64,000 nt of DNA, taken from contig MARA01000011.1 of the NCBI GenBank assembly GCA_001792895.1, positions 1,116,001 to 1,180,000 of the forward strand. The letters are read 5' to 3'. Positions 1 to 11,282 of this stretch are shown here, piece by piece. Position numbers and translations under genes: made by a program. Origin of the DNA: Lentinus brumalis (lineage: Eukaryota > Basidiomycota > Agaricomycetes > Polyporales > Polyporaceae). Numbering within the stretch: the first letter of the stretch is position 1; every line of letters begins with the position of its first letter. The notes beneath the pieces were generated by a model that was not told where the DNA came from, searched no databases, and worked only from the letters and a program-made list of their open reading frames with translations.

Positions 1-2
1 CC

Positions 3-3000
3 CACAAGCCACTCGGCCTGGTCTCCTGCGGCTCCCGCTGTCAGATTGTGTTTGACCGGCTAACTTCCACCGGACAGGCGTTGTCGACGGGCTTTCCGCT
101 TACGGGACCGGCGCACGAGGGCGTGCATGAATTTCTCCCAGTACCCCTGCTGACACCTACGCGTATAGGTCGTCTTCACTCCACAATCGCCGCCATCGAG
201 TCTCCTGCGTCTGCTGCACGTTCCATGCAAGAAGTGCAATACCAACCACTGCCGGGGCTGCATGTCGCCTGTCAGCTGTCCCCTCACATGCAAGGGCGAG
301 GGCACGGAATGTTCTGTCCAGACATGCTGCGCTAATGTGCGCGTCATCGCCATATTCGAAACACTCGGTGGATTTGACAGACAGTACCTCGGCGAGCGCG
401 ATTGTTCGGACGAGCGGGCTCGCAAAGCAGCCGCTAAAGCTCGCGCGAACCGAGGGGCCACCGTTGGCCCCGGCGGCACCGGTTACGGCACAGGCAACAC
501 TGGAGGCTGGGGCAATGACTACGTATATGGTCGAGGGCGTGGGCGCGGACGTAGCCGGGGTGCGAACAATGGAGAGTTGCAACTCCCTACCACCGACGCA
601 TTGGCGTCGCACTTCGACGAGATCATCGTGCGTGCATTGGGCACGGTCACAACCTATCTACCTGCCCCATACGCCGACGACCCCAAAATCTACGACATGC
701 TCCCGCACGACTCCATCGGTGCACTGCTCTCGCTGTCCCAGCTTTCAGAGCTCCTGGGGAGCCTCCTGAGAAATGACTCTGTCACAGACTGGATCACACG
801 GATAGACGTCTACCATGCGATGCTTGCCCTGCTTAGGAGGATGGCCGACTGCGAGCTCACACTAGAGGTATGTACTCCGCTCTTCGACTCTATCCATGTG
901 CTCATACATTACTCTGTCAGGTACTCGTCGGCACCCGCTGGGAGATCTCCAAGAGCTGCGGACTCGAAGACTGGATGTGGGGCGACGGATCAATCGTCTG
1001 GGAACGCAAGAAAGACACAGACGATCCTGTCCCCGCCCCTCCGCTTTACGCACACTTCAAGAAGCTTACGCGACAGTGCGAAGCCTTCCTCGCCGGCGCA
1101 TCGAGTCTCCTCGAGTCTGGGGAGGCCGACGACGGAGGCGAGACAGCAGAGACAGCCGTCAAGGCCACCTCCCTGTGTGGCGACATTATTGCGGCCAAGG
1201 ACGACATCGAGCGCGCGATGGCTGTCATGGGCAAGAACTCCGAAACCGTTCTGCGCGATCTAGAGCGTTCCGACGATCCTTCAGGCTCGGGATCCAGAAC
1301 GGGAAGCGGTAAGGAGGGCAAGGGCAAGGGACTCGACCCCGCAATTAACCTCGACCGGGTGTATGCGCGTGAATGCGAGCGCCTCGCATTCAAGTACGTG
1401 GCGCTCTCGCAGCCGGCGCAGACGGGGACTGGACTGGACTACCCTGGCTACAAGTACGTGCAGGAACTGAAGAAGACGGCCAATGCGACGCGGAATCCGA
1501 AGGACCGCCTGCACCTTGTCAAGGAGCTTGCGGTTATGGCGACCAGCCTGCCGCCTGGAGTGTGGGTCCGTGTGGACGAAGTGCGGAACGATGCAATGTG
1601 AGTAGTCTATCTGACTTTTTCGTACCATCCCATGCCACTCGTTACGCGGTCTGCCCATCTCGCTTCCCGGTTTGCTGTTCATTGTTTGTCGATCCACCAC
1701 GCGAATCGCGCGTATACATACGCCTTTCATTGAACCTTCATACATGCTCATACTCACTCTATTGTCCCATACGTGTGCCCGGCAAATTGGCGCACCTCAC
1801 AGCAAGATCATGATCGCGGGGCCTGAGGGGACGCCGTACGCCGGGGGCCTGTTCGAGTTCGATTGTTTCATTCCACTGGAGTACCCGAACAAGCCGCCGC
1901 TCATGCATCTTCGGACGACGGGCGGCGGTTCTGTGCGCTTCAATCCGAACCTGTACAACTGCGGCAAGGTGTGCCTGTCGCTCCTCGGGACATGGCCTGG
2001 TCGGTGCGTCGTTTTTCCCGGTGATCGTCGTTTAGTGGGAGCAACAATGCTGATCTGGCGCTTCGGTCTTCCTGTGCTGGCACGGCGTACGCGGCGACTT
2101 ATCTGTCATCCGTAATCGTGGTCCTTGGTGTGCGGCGAATCTCCCTGTGACGGCGGCGTGGCGGTTCGTGTTGGAAGACCGGAGGAACAGTGGTCGCCGA
2201 AGTCGACCCTGCTGCAAGTCTTGGTGTCGATCCAGAGCATGATCCTGATCGAGTTACCGTACTTCAACGAGTAAGTCCCATGGCGCTTTTCGTCTCCCTG
2301 AGCTAACGTGGGACTTTCTGGCGCGAAAGGCCGGGCTATGGGAAGGCCAACGCGAATAACAGGGCCAGCCAGGAATACAACAAGAACATCCGTGCGCAGA
2401 CCACGCGGTGGGCGATCGTGGAGTGGCTCAAGGACGAGCACAAGGACGGTGTCTGGGGGGTCAGTCGCTCATCCTTATGCTCTCCGTCTCGTCGGGTCCG
2501 CTGTCGCGCTGGATGCTCATTCGTGTACAGGAAGTCATCGCTTCGCACTTCCTCACGCGCCATGACGCCATTCGGACCTGGTAAGCAGTCTTCTCTACTG
2601 GTATGCCGTGGCTCACGCCCTCGCCATCTGGCAGTCTCGTGGACTGGGCGAAGCACCAGACCAACATCCGCAAGTACGGCCCCTCCGCCGGTGCCTATGC
2701 CTTATACCCGTCCTTCGGAGGAGCCAGCGTACCGATGGGCGGCGTCGACTACCCCGGCGACGAGTACGACGAAGATGGTGAAGATGACGACGAGTTTGGC
2801 GGTTATGAATTTGACTTGGGCCCGCTGCCGCCGCCGTACGGCGATGGGGTTGTTCAAGGTGCCGCGTCGCATGCGCCTTATGCCGCCAGCCTGCTGGAAC
2901 GGGCCAAGGCTGCTGTTGGCGCGAAGTCGGGGGAGATGGATCTGCTCGACGAGTTCGAGGAGGGGATCCAGAGGGTGCGTGTATGGAAGCTCGGAGACGG

Positions 3001-3025
3001 CCATGGCAGCGGGGAATACTCATAG
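3..3025 (+). CDS. BIRC6/UBE2O-like ubiquitin-conjugating enzyme, 5' end outside window
   Basis: C-terminal part of a large E2-type protein that would pass ubiquitin from its catalytic cysteine to substrates. Supported exons: up to 867, 921-1597, 1803-2003, 2178-2270, 2330-2459, 2531-2580 and 2635-3025. The join near 120-170 is uncertain, because coding moves from frame 3 to frame 1 there. A Cys/His cluster ([12 protein letters not shown] and following Cys pairs, about 232-330) suggests a zinc-binding module. A helical stretch follows, then the UBC fold: [36 protein letters not shown] (the Cys in VCLSLL is the expected catalytic residue), then [20 protein letters not shown] and a [12 protein letters not shown] segment. 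These match the BIRC6 UBC order, including NPN in place of the usual HPN. The C-terminus is acidic with no recognised domain. Family is confident; the N-terminal architecture cannot be seen. Confidence 0.85.
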
Positions 3026-3943
3026 TGCGTGCTCGTACTGGACAACGGTTCTTGAATATCCCACAGCTTGTATCTTTTCGTTCCGCAATGCTGAAATGGG
3101 CTCGAGGAGATCTATTTCCAGCAGATATATTTGAGGACCACCCAGCTGCGTGGTACAATTGAAATGGATCATGTGCTCGCGGTGGTCTGTGTGAGAGAGC
3201 GGTCGTAGTCTTTGTGAACAGAAATTCTGGGCCGTGGCCGGGCTTGGTGATATGCCGCATAGATCGTTGACTTTCTGGTCCTGTGCAGTTGACCATCTGA
3301 ATCATGCGTCCCCTACAGATCACTGGGTGTGTTCCAAGATCATGGGTGCTTTGACTACCCGCAGATAACGGGTCGCTTGAAGTGAGGCTAAGCGGCCGCC
3401 GCCTGGTCTCGTCCAGCTCTAAAGTAGCCCATCGGGTCCAAGTCCCAAACCCACGATACCGCGGCAGGGTCCGCCGTATCGGTGTGCCTCCATACGGTAG
3501 GAGCGACATCGTACTACACCATGAAGTCGCCACCGTTGAACCTGCCTTGGATGAGCTGACTGGATTCAGAGGTGGAAGGATTTGGATCATCTAATGACAC
3601 CGAGACGAGGGAGTGTGGTGTGAGAATACTAGGCACAGGATACAAGTGTGTCGTAGTCGCGTAGCGGGCCCGACGTTTCGTATACGACGGGTGCTCCACT
3701 GCTCCTAGCTGAGTCCTACCATGTGCGTGTATACAGGATAGCTCCGGAGGGCAAGCTGAGAGCGAGCTAGAACTTGAAGCATACGACACAAATGGCTAAC
3801 ATTCTGCCCGCACGCGTGCACATTGTAGTTGTAGCACCAAGCGTAGCAGCAGCAGGACCGTCAAGAAGCACAGGAGGTGCGAGATTTTCTTGAAATGGTG
3901 TCGTTGAGGACGCGCAGGAGGTATCGGCACAGTCACAGCCTCT
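3026..3943. other. Intergenic, no gene seen; holds one copy of a dispersed repeat
   Basis: No open frame here has credible protein features. The only structure noted is a 46-base segment at 3469-3514 that recurs at 4932-4977. Confidence 0.6.
3469..3514 (+). repeat. Dispersed repeat, copy 1
   Basis: This 46-base block aligns without gaps to 4932-4977 in the same orientation, with 39 identities. All seven differences are transitions. Weaker similarity continues upstream: CGGGTCCAAG is shared at about 3434 and 4878. It is probably a remnant of an old mobile element or duplication. Confidence 0.6.
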
Positions 3944-4375
3944 CTACAAGCCCCCCTCGTACCACTCAATCACCACCCCCTCGACTCCATTTGCCTTGAG
4001 AAGAGCGAGGATCTCCGGAGAGGCGTCGTACGCATCCTTGGCGGTGGTGGTCCCGGGATGTGTCGCAATCCATATCACGACGGGCCCGAGGGTGTCCTCC
4101 CCGTCCTCGCCGCTAATTTCGAACCGCACTGTCAAGATAGCCGAGTAGCGGATCTCCCGGGCTTTCAGGAGGTCGCGGATCTGTGGACGCTCTTCGTCCC
4201 GGGAGGTGGGGGAATCTGTCTCCGACGGTGGGGATGGGGAACTTGGGCCCTTCTCGAGGAGGTCCAAGCGGTAGAGGAGCTCGGGAGGGTTGGTAGAGAT
4301 ATCGTTGTAGTAGTTGGTCCTCTCCCAGTCCGAGAGAACATATGGTGCGGCGGCGGGTGTATCTGAGGCGGACAT
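3944..4375 (-). pseudogene. Truncated copy of an uncharacterised basidiomycete protein family
   Basis: A 143-residue open frame starting MSASDTPAAAPYVLSDWE. Its conserved-looking core (QIRDLLKAREI, GPVVIWIATHPGTT, SPEILALLKANGVEGVVIEW) is the pattern I associate with a family of much longer uncharacterised basidiomycete proteins. The frame stops right after EWYEGGL, at a run of six G on the coding strand (plus 3951-3956). Past the stop, the +1 frame reads VERL and soon RYLLRVLND, which could be the worn continuation. I therefore read it as a broken copy; a genuinely short protein is possible. The family link is from memory and no function is known. Confidence 0.5.
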
Positions 4376-6108
4376 GGCTTCTGCTGGAGGAGGAACGAAA
4401 GTCTCCGCTGAATATGAAGTCCAATTGACCCAGATGATTTCAGTCGTTGTAGTCTTGATGATCTCTCCCTCAGGCTCTCCGCATTCTCCGGGGCTCGGCG
4501 TGTGCAGACTAAGCCCTCCTCGAGGCTACCGGCTCCTCGTCCTTGTCTCTCTCCACCTTCCTCTCCTTCTCAGACGCCCAGGTCTCACTACAATACTCCA
4601 GTGGGAAATCGGGAGGTACACACCAGCCCTTGCCGGGGTTTGATCTCTCGACATCACTACTGCAGTGACCAGTCAGTACCAACTGCAATTGTGAAACAGA
4701 TTGCACCGCGAAAGCAACTTGCCGCTGAGTAGTGATTTCTACAACAACGTAGATGTGTTGCAGGACTGAGTACTGCAGTGGGGGGTGGGGCACTGGCCAG
4801 TAAGTAAGTACTACGTGCTTAGTCGGTGGATCATCGTCAGGGACGACTTACAGGCGAACGACTCGAAGCGGCCCGCCGGGTCCAAGGGACCGAGGAGGCC
4901 CGAGAACACGGTAAGTAAGTACCCTGGCCGGATCCGCTGCGTCGGTGTGCCTCCATATGGCAGGAGCGATATCGTACACCGTAGAGTTTAGAGCCGCGAG
5001 GAGTTCCACGTTCACCGTTCACGGACACCATGCAAGAGGCTCGTGTACACTGTCAGGTGGGTCGTACAAACGTATACGTAGCGTAACGGACTACTTGTCA
5101 AGTTGATACTTGTACTACCGGAAGACACATGATGCATGAGATTTGAGATATCTTCTATTGTAAAACATCTCGGTCACTATCTCGGGAAAGCAAACTTGCC
5201 ATACATAGGAATTTTGTGTGCTTACCATCCGCTCAGTTGTTTTCTTCGCAGTAAACTTGTGAGTAGACTGTACACTCACTATAGAGTGTGTCATCGAAGT
5301 CACCTATGGTTAGTTTGACAATGAGTAGAATAGACAGCCCTGCCAATGTGGTCTGAGTGAGCACGGTCTGGCACACTCAGATTGGCAGCCCGCAATTGCG
5401 TCAACTTCGAGGTCCGATCAAGCGTTTCGTAGAGCCCTATCGGAACTTAGAAAACACATTACGTCATCTGCACGTGGACGTCGGGCGCAGCGCGACGCGA
5501 CGCGTCCTCAACCAATTGCAAAACCAACCGCCACCGCGACTGCGACGTTCTCGCCCAATGGCGGCGCAATTAGGAACGCGTAAGACATGTTTTTCGATGC
5601 CGCCGTCGACTGTTCCGACGCTTTGGATGATGCAAAGGGCCTGGGCCCTGCCACCGGGCAAGAAGCGTGCGAGCACGGACTCGGACACGGACACGGAGTA
5701 AGTAGTTACTATAGTTGAATAGCGCAATGTTCAACTGTAATCACAGTAATTGGTTCATCTCGCTATACTTCGCATGTCAAGCACATTCAGGTACACTCGC
5801 CAGACAGCGGCGGACGAGGGCGGGCACCAGCTCGCCCGAGTGCGCTGCTGTCCTTCATTTCCCATGGCAGGGGCACGAAAACCTGCTAGGCACACTGACC
5901 TACAGCCGGACTGCACATCCTTCCAAGCGATCTCACAGCGCTATCCAGACTCCAGTCCGGGGTACAGATGTCATGCATCATGGCCGACTGGTACGGGATC
6001 ATCATATCATGTATATGTCAATGATCGAGTCATCTATGATTTTCCGACGTTGACTCACTAGCAGACTGTTGTGCGTCTCAGACTGCCGAGGCACTATAAG
6101 ACGTCAAC
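4376..6108. other. Intergenic, no supported gene
   Basis: Contains repeat copy 2 and several GTAAGTA/AGTACTTAC-like tracts (about 4798, 4911, 5698) resembling ones near 19985 and 31333. A 114-codon frame at 5357-5701 (Arg/Pro-rich) has no features that convince me it is coded. Confidence 0.5.
4932..4977 (+). repeat. Dispersed repeat, copy 2
   Basis: Partner of 3469-3514; 39 of 46 positions are identical and all mismatches are transitions. Confidence 0.6.
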
Positions 6109-7346
6109 ATGCCTGCGCCGCAAGTATCTCATAACGAATCATTCGTCGACCGCAAGATGGCTGCTGCTGAAGAGGGCCTCCGCTTCGTCCGCTTTGCGGA
6201 TCCGCACGCCTTCCTTGAGGCTACCAAGCAATACGACGAAAGCTTCATGAACTTTTGCATCGGGTCCATGTACGACTTCATTCGCAGCCCGCAGTACGCT
6301 GCGGCCAATCCCCCACCGACGTACCTCTTCGCCATCTACCGCGGAGACGACCTCCTGTGAGTACTCCTCCCTATTTCCTCAAATCGACCACATTCATAAT
6401 CCCTTTGGCATGACCCAGGCTCACCGTCACCGGTTTCCTCAGGCTCGCAGTAACGCACAGCGGCGGCACCGACTTCGCATGGATGATGTCCAACCCCACC
6501 ACCACCGAAGCTCTCCTTACGGGCACACCCACCACGCCCAGCCTCCTCGCACCCGCCATCGCCCTCCTCGCACCCTCCGTGCTCACCGCGCTCACCCCCG
6601 ACCCCCTCGTCCTCGACAAGCTCATCGGCCCCGAGCTCCCCGTACAGGCCTTCCTCGCAGCCTGGTCCGCCCTCCTCGCCACGCACGGCATCCGCATCCG
6701 CCTCAACTCCGCCAACAACTTCGGCTCGCGCGTCTCCTACGCCACCCGTGCCTCCCTCCCCCCGCCCCCGCCGACGCCCTTCCCGCACCCCGTCGTGCAG
6801 GCCACCGCAGACGACCTCGAGGCCCTTGCCCAGCTCTACATCGCCTTCCAGACGCCCTGGCACGGCGTCGTCTCCCGCGAGGCTGCGCTCGCGTTCATGG
6901 AGCCCCACGTCAAGGCGGGGCTCGTGTGGTTCGCCCGCGTCGACGGCGAGCCGGCGGGCTACGTCCTGCTCGGGAGAGTGACCCCGCGCACGATCTCCAT
7001 CCGGAACGTGTTCGTGTACACGGCGCACCGCCGCAAGGGCATCGCGGAGGCGATGGTCCGCGGCGTGTCTCGGTACTACCTCAATGCGCCGCCGCACGGC
7101 GTGCAGCCCACCCAGGAAGGCCCGCCCGCCGTGGGGTACAAGGAGGAGATGAACCTCAACGTCGTCGACCCGGGCGCAGAGCGGGTGTACAAGCGTTCCG
7201 GGTTCTTGTTCCCTGACAAGTACGGGGAAGTCGTGGTTGGAGGCATCGATCCCGCTACGGGACGGAAGGCCTGGTATGCATCTTCCTGGCTGGGAGTTGA
7301 ACGAGACACAGAGCCATCCGAGTCGCCCGAGAAGCAAGGACAGTAG
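6109..7346 (+). CDS. GNAT-family N-acetyltransferase
   Basis: Two exons, 6109-6356 and 6419-7346, give 391 residues. The C-terminal third carries the acetyl-CoA fold: GLVWFARVDGEPAGYVLLG is the central sheet, SIRNVFVYTAHRRKGIAEAM gives the (R/Q)xxGx(G/A)-type pyrophosphate loop as RRKGIA, and a late VYKRSGF matches the usual C-terminal YxxxGF motif. The N-terminal half is typical of fungal two-domain GNAT-like proteins, probably with a degenerate first GNAT domain (LYGDDLL- and FLRLAVTHSGG-type strands). It would transfer an acetyl group to an amine; the substrate cannot be predicted. The start ATG is 12 codons into a hydrophilic leader with no targeting signal. Confidence 0.85.
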
Positions 7347-7693
7347 GGAGACTGTTTCTTCGGTCGAAAGACGGGCTATTTTGCAGTGTATTCGCACTGA
7401 CAACACAGGATCGGTTGGATGAGCATTTCTATCATAGAAGTGTACTCGGAGGTATGATTGTGGAATGCTTGCTTGACGTCGCCCCGGTTGAGGGTGACTC
7501 AGTATGCAGCATAACTGTACTGTATGTCCGACGTCGCTCAATCATGGTACGTACAACGATTTCCTTGTTCCATCTGAGATGAAAGCATACAACACGGATG
7601 GCGTGGGTTGGCTCCCTATCACGTATACAGAGCAGCAGCAGCAGGACCGGCGCGCACATAGGGAGTACTTTAGACGTTAGTAAGGGTAGTAGG
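7347..7693. other. Intergenic between convergent genes
   Basis: The 3' ends of the acetyltransferase and the cation transporter converge here. No gene or clear repeat was seen. Confidence 0.6.
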
Positions 7694-9663
7694 CTACATG
7701 AACTTGCGGTGTTCCTGCCGACGATTCGAAATCAGCCTCAAGAGCAAAAGCAAGAGGGAGAGGAGGAGGGGGAGACAGTGGGAGACGTACGGGCGTATGT
7801 GTCGTCTCGTGGTCGACGTGGACGAACGCGCGCCCGACGTTCGGGAGCACCTCGATCTTGTCCTGCAGGCTCTGGCTGAGGTCGTGCGCCTTCCAGAGCG
7901 GCGTGTTCGCGTCCATCACGACGTCGATCTCCACGTAGTAGTCCGGGCCGCTCTGCGTGGCGCGCCGTTCTCAATCAGCCTCTAAGAACGAGGAGGGGGA
8001 GGGGGGGAGGGGCAAAGAGGAAGACGTACATGATACGCGCGCACGGTGTCGACCTTCTCGATCTCGTCGCTGAACGTGACCGCGTTGTAGATGAGCAGCT
8101 GTATAAAGTCGTGCGGCGCGCTCTTGCCCGCGAGGAGCTCGAACTGGCGGTACACGGTGCGCGTCCACGCCGCGATGACGCCGAACGCGATCTGCGACAA
8201 GGGGGGCGCATGAACGATTCAGCAATTCAGTCGGTGGGTGCGCTATATGCGGACGGGGACGCACGATGATCGCTCCCATTGGGTCCAGATCTGCGGATGT
8301 GCGAGGGGAGGGGTCAGCTGGGCGGACGGCGTACGCGCACGAGGCAGTGGGGGGGACTGACACCATCGGAGTTTGCTCCCACCTGCGGACATGAGCAGGC
8401 CTGAGGTGGTCCGTCAGCACGGAGGACACATGCATGTATGGCCGTGACGCGTGAGGGACGACGCTCACCGAAACCGTTGATGAAGAGGTCGTTTCGGTGG
8501 TCTTCCCAGAGCATGCGCACCTGGCTCGACGCGTTGCGATAGCCGGAGCAGTAGAGGAAGAGGAGGAACTTGACGCCTGGAGGAAGACGGTGTGAGCGAG
8601 AGTGGCGGATGCGGATGCGGAGATAGCGGAGGCCATCGCGCGCTTACCTAGGGCCGCGCCGACGGAGATGAGGGAGGGGACGTGCAGGGCGTTCGTGTCT
8701 TCGTCGCTGTTGTGCGTGACGAGGGTGCGGACGGACTCCACGATCACGACGAGGTTGACGGAGCCCATTCTGGACCGCGGAGTGAGCGTGGTGTGGGAAG
8801 ACACGCGTTATGCCAACCTACAGAAATCCTGGCGGTAGAGTGTGAGCTGAGAGGGAGGAAATCTTCGCGTGCGGGAGGCTCACCGTATACGATGTTGCCG
8901 ATTGTTTCGAGGCGCGAGCCGCCGACGGGCCATTTATTGCCGTCGAGGGCGTCCGCCTTCTTGTGCAGCCAGAAGAGGAGCACGTTGCTACCGATGTCAA
9001 ACACCGAGTCGATGCCTGTGGCGAGGAGGGAGAGGGACAAGGAGGATACCGCGGCGTATACTGGGGAGAAGTGAGCGTCGGCGGTGGCACTGGTTGCGGG
9101 TAGACTCACGCTGCAATACGCAGAGGCTGAAGTTTGCGAGAAGACTGGCCCATACCGCTATCTTGACCTGGACGTCATTGGGTAAGCCAAATACGAAGGA
9201 AGGCAGTGCAGCGGCGCGTACCGGCAGGCGAGCTTGTTCTTCCTCGACACGAGCGTCCTCGGTGTGCTCGTCCATGGGTTTGAGGAGGGCATCGATGAGC
9301 TACAAGGACACATGAGTCGCATAGCAAGGCTCGGTCGCAAAATGCAAACATTGTTCTGGTGGCGATGGTACTGCTCGAGAGGCTTGCCCTTCTTGCGTTT
9401 GCGCAGCTCCGAGAGCTGGTCGTCGGTCTTGTAAGCGTTGCGGAAGTTGAAGGGATCATCGGGCTTATTGGGGCCAGATGCCCTCTCGACGGCGTCGAGC
9501 TGGTGAAGAAGATCGGGTACCGTTGTGTCGGAATGCTGCAGGCGGCTCCGTCAGGGCGGGGACGATTTGCAGGCGGGGAGTGCGGGCTCACCGAGGACTC
9601 CGAGCGTGCAGCGGGAGACGGCGAGTGGACTTTGTCCGACTGGGGTGGGCTTGGGTTGTTCAT
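7694..9663 (-). CDS. Cation diffusion facilitator transporter, Mn-type DxxxD
   Basis: Thirteen exons (coding order): 9592-9663, 9350-9535, 9222-9299, 9110-9167, 8884-9060, 8822-8828, 8648-8769, 8469-8576, 8362-8400, 8265-8290, 8030-8191, 7791-7952, 7694-7714. They give 405 residues and close exactly in frame. It should be a membrane antiporter moving divalent metal out of the cytosol. Helices include VKIAVWASLLANFSLCVLQ, SVNLVVIVESV and VKFLLFLYCSG. Metal-site motifs are DSVFD in TM2 and DHRND in TM5; the DxxxD pair is the Mn-CDF (plant MTP8-11) signature rather than the HxxxD of Zn carriers. The cytosolic C-terminal domain shows the ferredoxin-like HDLSQSLQDKIEVLPNVGRAFVHVD. Exon 8822-8828 is a 7-base microexon needed to read VYGFLMGSV. 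Confidence 0.88.
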
Positions 9664-10212
9664 GGGCTGGAAGAGGGACCAGCAGAGGGCAGGGAGAGGG
9701 AGGAGCGGGAAGAGCGGTGTAAGGAGGGGCCCGAGACAGCGGTACAGACGGCGGGTGGTTCGATCCTCTCTTCTGGCACGGCCCAGTCGCTCGGTAAGCC
9801 ATCTCGCACCGAATCTCCCCCAGCCCGGCGATCTCACACTCACCTTTCCCGCACAACGGGTTGGCTTCGAGCACAGGCGATGGTGGTCGCGGTCAGAGCT
9901 GCGCCGTCCTCACTTGGCGCGGGAGCCATCATCGCCGCGTCAGCGCACTCGGCGCCTTTCGAGCCCGTCGTCGTCCCCGCCCGTGCGACGTCTCGTCCGC
10001 CTTCGCGCGAGCTGTCTGCACGACCCGCCTGCGATTCACTCGTCGAACACGCTCTCGAACACGCTCTCCGCCACGAGTGCACCCTGTGCGGCCCATCTCG
10101 CACATCTCGTCTCAGGCTCTCCGCGTTTCTCATCTTATCAGATACCGGTCTCTTTGCTTGATCAGTCTCTATCCCACGTGGCGCCACTCCTCCTCCTCCC
10201 GCTCTCCCCACC

Positions 10213-10533
10213 ATGGTTTCCCAAGAGAGCTCCCTCTTCCCCTTGGCCGTCTTCCTCGCCGTTCTGCTGTGAATACACTCCCTTCCACGTGGCACGCTTC
10301 ATAAACTCACTTTCGTCTCAAACAGCTTCGCGCTACTCGCGTGGTGCATCCTCTCGTCCTGCATGGGTCGCTCGATCCTCTCGGCCATGTCCGAGCTGTG
10401 GGAGATGCTCGTCCTCAGCGCACGTTCGAGCGGAGGTGCCGAACATGTCCGGCGGCGCATGGGCCCCGGGAGTCGCGGCTGGGAAGACGACGAACTACTC
10501 GAGCTGGAGTACAGAGGACCCTCTCGCATGTGA
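10213..10533 (+). CDS. Small single-pass membrane protein
   Basis: Two exons, 10213-10268 and 10326-10533, encode 87 residues; the 57-base intron has GT-AG ends. The start MVSQESSLFP leads directly into a hydrophobic segment LAVFLAVLLFALLAWCILSSC (residues 12-32) that spans the intron, followed by an amphipathic stretch and a basic-then-acidic tail (EHVRRRMGPGSRG, EDDELLELEY). The intron splits the membrane segment, so single-frame searches miss the gene. No family is recognised. The clean join across a hydrophobic helix is the main argument that it is real. Confidence 0.6.
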
Positions 10534-11282
10534 ACTAGCTGCTGGGTATCTTTCGACGGCGTATGATTGCATGAAATAATCTGCTGAAACATCGCGACAG
10601 ATCTCTGCAGGCTGCGTGTCTTCTGCTGGTTGCTGTCCTGGTCTGAAGCGCCCTAGTACTCTTCACGGACGTGGCGTTGCGCTACGCATGCATATGTTCT
10701 CTTCTGTTCGCGGAATTCATGGCGGCATGATGTCAGCTGTCAACATGTCAAAGCGTACCCGTGCGCCCTCATGCATACGGTCACGTACGAGACCATCTCG
10801 TTCGACGCGCTCGCCAAACTCGATACTTCAACGTCGTCCTGAGGGCGACGAGAACACGGACTGTCCTCTTCGCGGTCTGCAGCGGCGTCCGCGTCGCACG
10901 CTCCCGCCTCCACCTGCGCAAACGTGATGGGCTGACCCGTCACAATGAGCGATCGACCACCGCCGACCCGAAGAGGGCTGACCCCGACGCTCCGGCCGGG
11001 CGGGCTGCCCGATCGTCAGCCTCCCCCGGACGTCGTCCGCCAGCCTATATAAGCCCTGCGCCCCAAGGTTCGTGTCCCCCACCCCTCCTTCGCTCTGACC
11101 GTCACCATCTCTTGACGAGACTGCTGTCGGCTTGCTTTCGTATTGCTCTCGTACACGCAGTTTATCCGCGCATACACCCACATCACTAGCCTTCCTTCCC
11201 CCTTCCCCTTCGTCCTTTACCGTTCACCGTTCACCTTCCCCTTCCCCTTCATCCTCGCCTTCACCTCCACTGCTAGATCCCG
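10534..11282. other. Promoter and upstream region of the secreted-protein gene
   Basis: No gene seen. The last 250 bases hold a TATA box and pyrimidine-rich sequence (many CTTCCCC tracts just before 11283), as in highly expressed fungal genes. Confidence 0.5.
11046..11052 (+). promoter_or_regulatory. TATA box of the Ser/Thr-rich secreted-protein gene
   Basis: TATATAA in a GC-rich setting, 231 bases before the ATG at 11283, followed by CT-rich sequence. Confidence 0.5.

Noticed and set aside
5357..5701. 114-codon Arg/Pro-rich frame
   Set aside because: No splice partner, signal, domain or convincing composition; other frames through the region are equally open.
6336..7541. 401-codon minus-strand open frame
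   Set aside because: Exactly antisense to the GNAT acetyltransferase, whose motifs are clear; composition is Gly/Arg-biased.
9359..10579. 406-codon plus-strand open frame
   Set aside because: It lies opposite the first exons of the minus-strand CDF gene, is rich in Arg/Ser/Pro and has no domain pattern. It is a shadow of GC-rich coding sequence.
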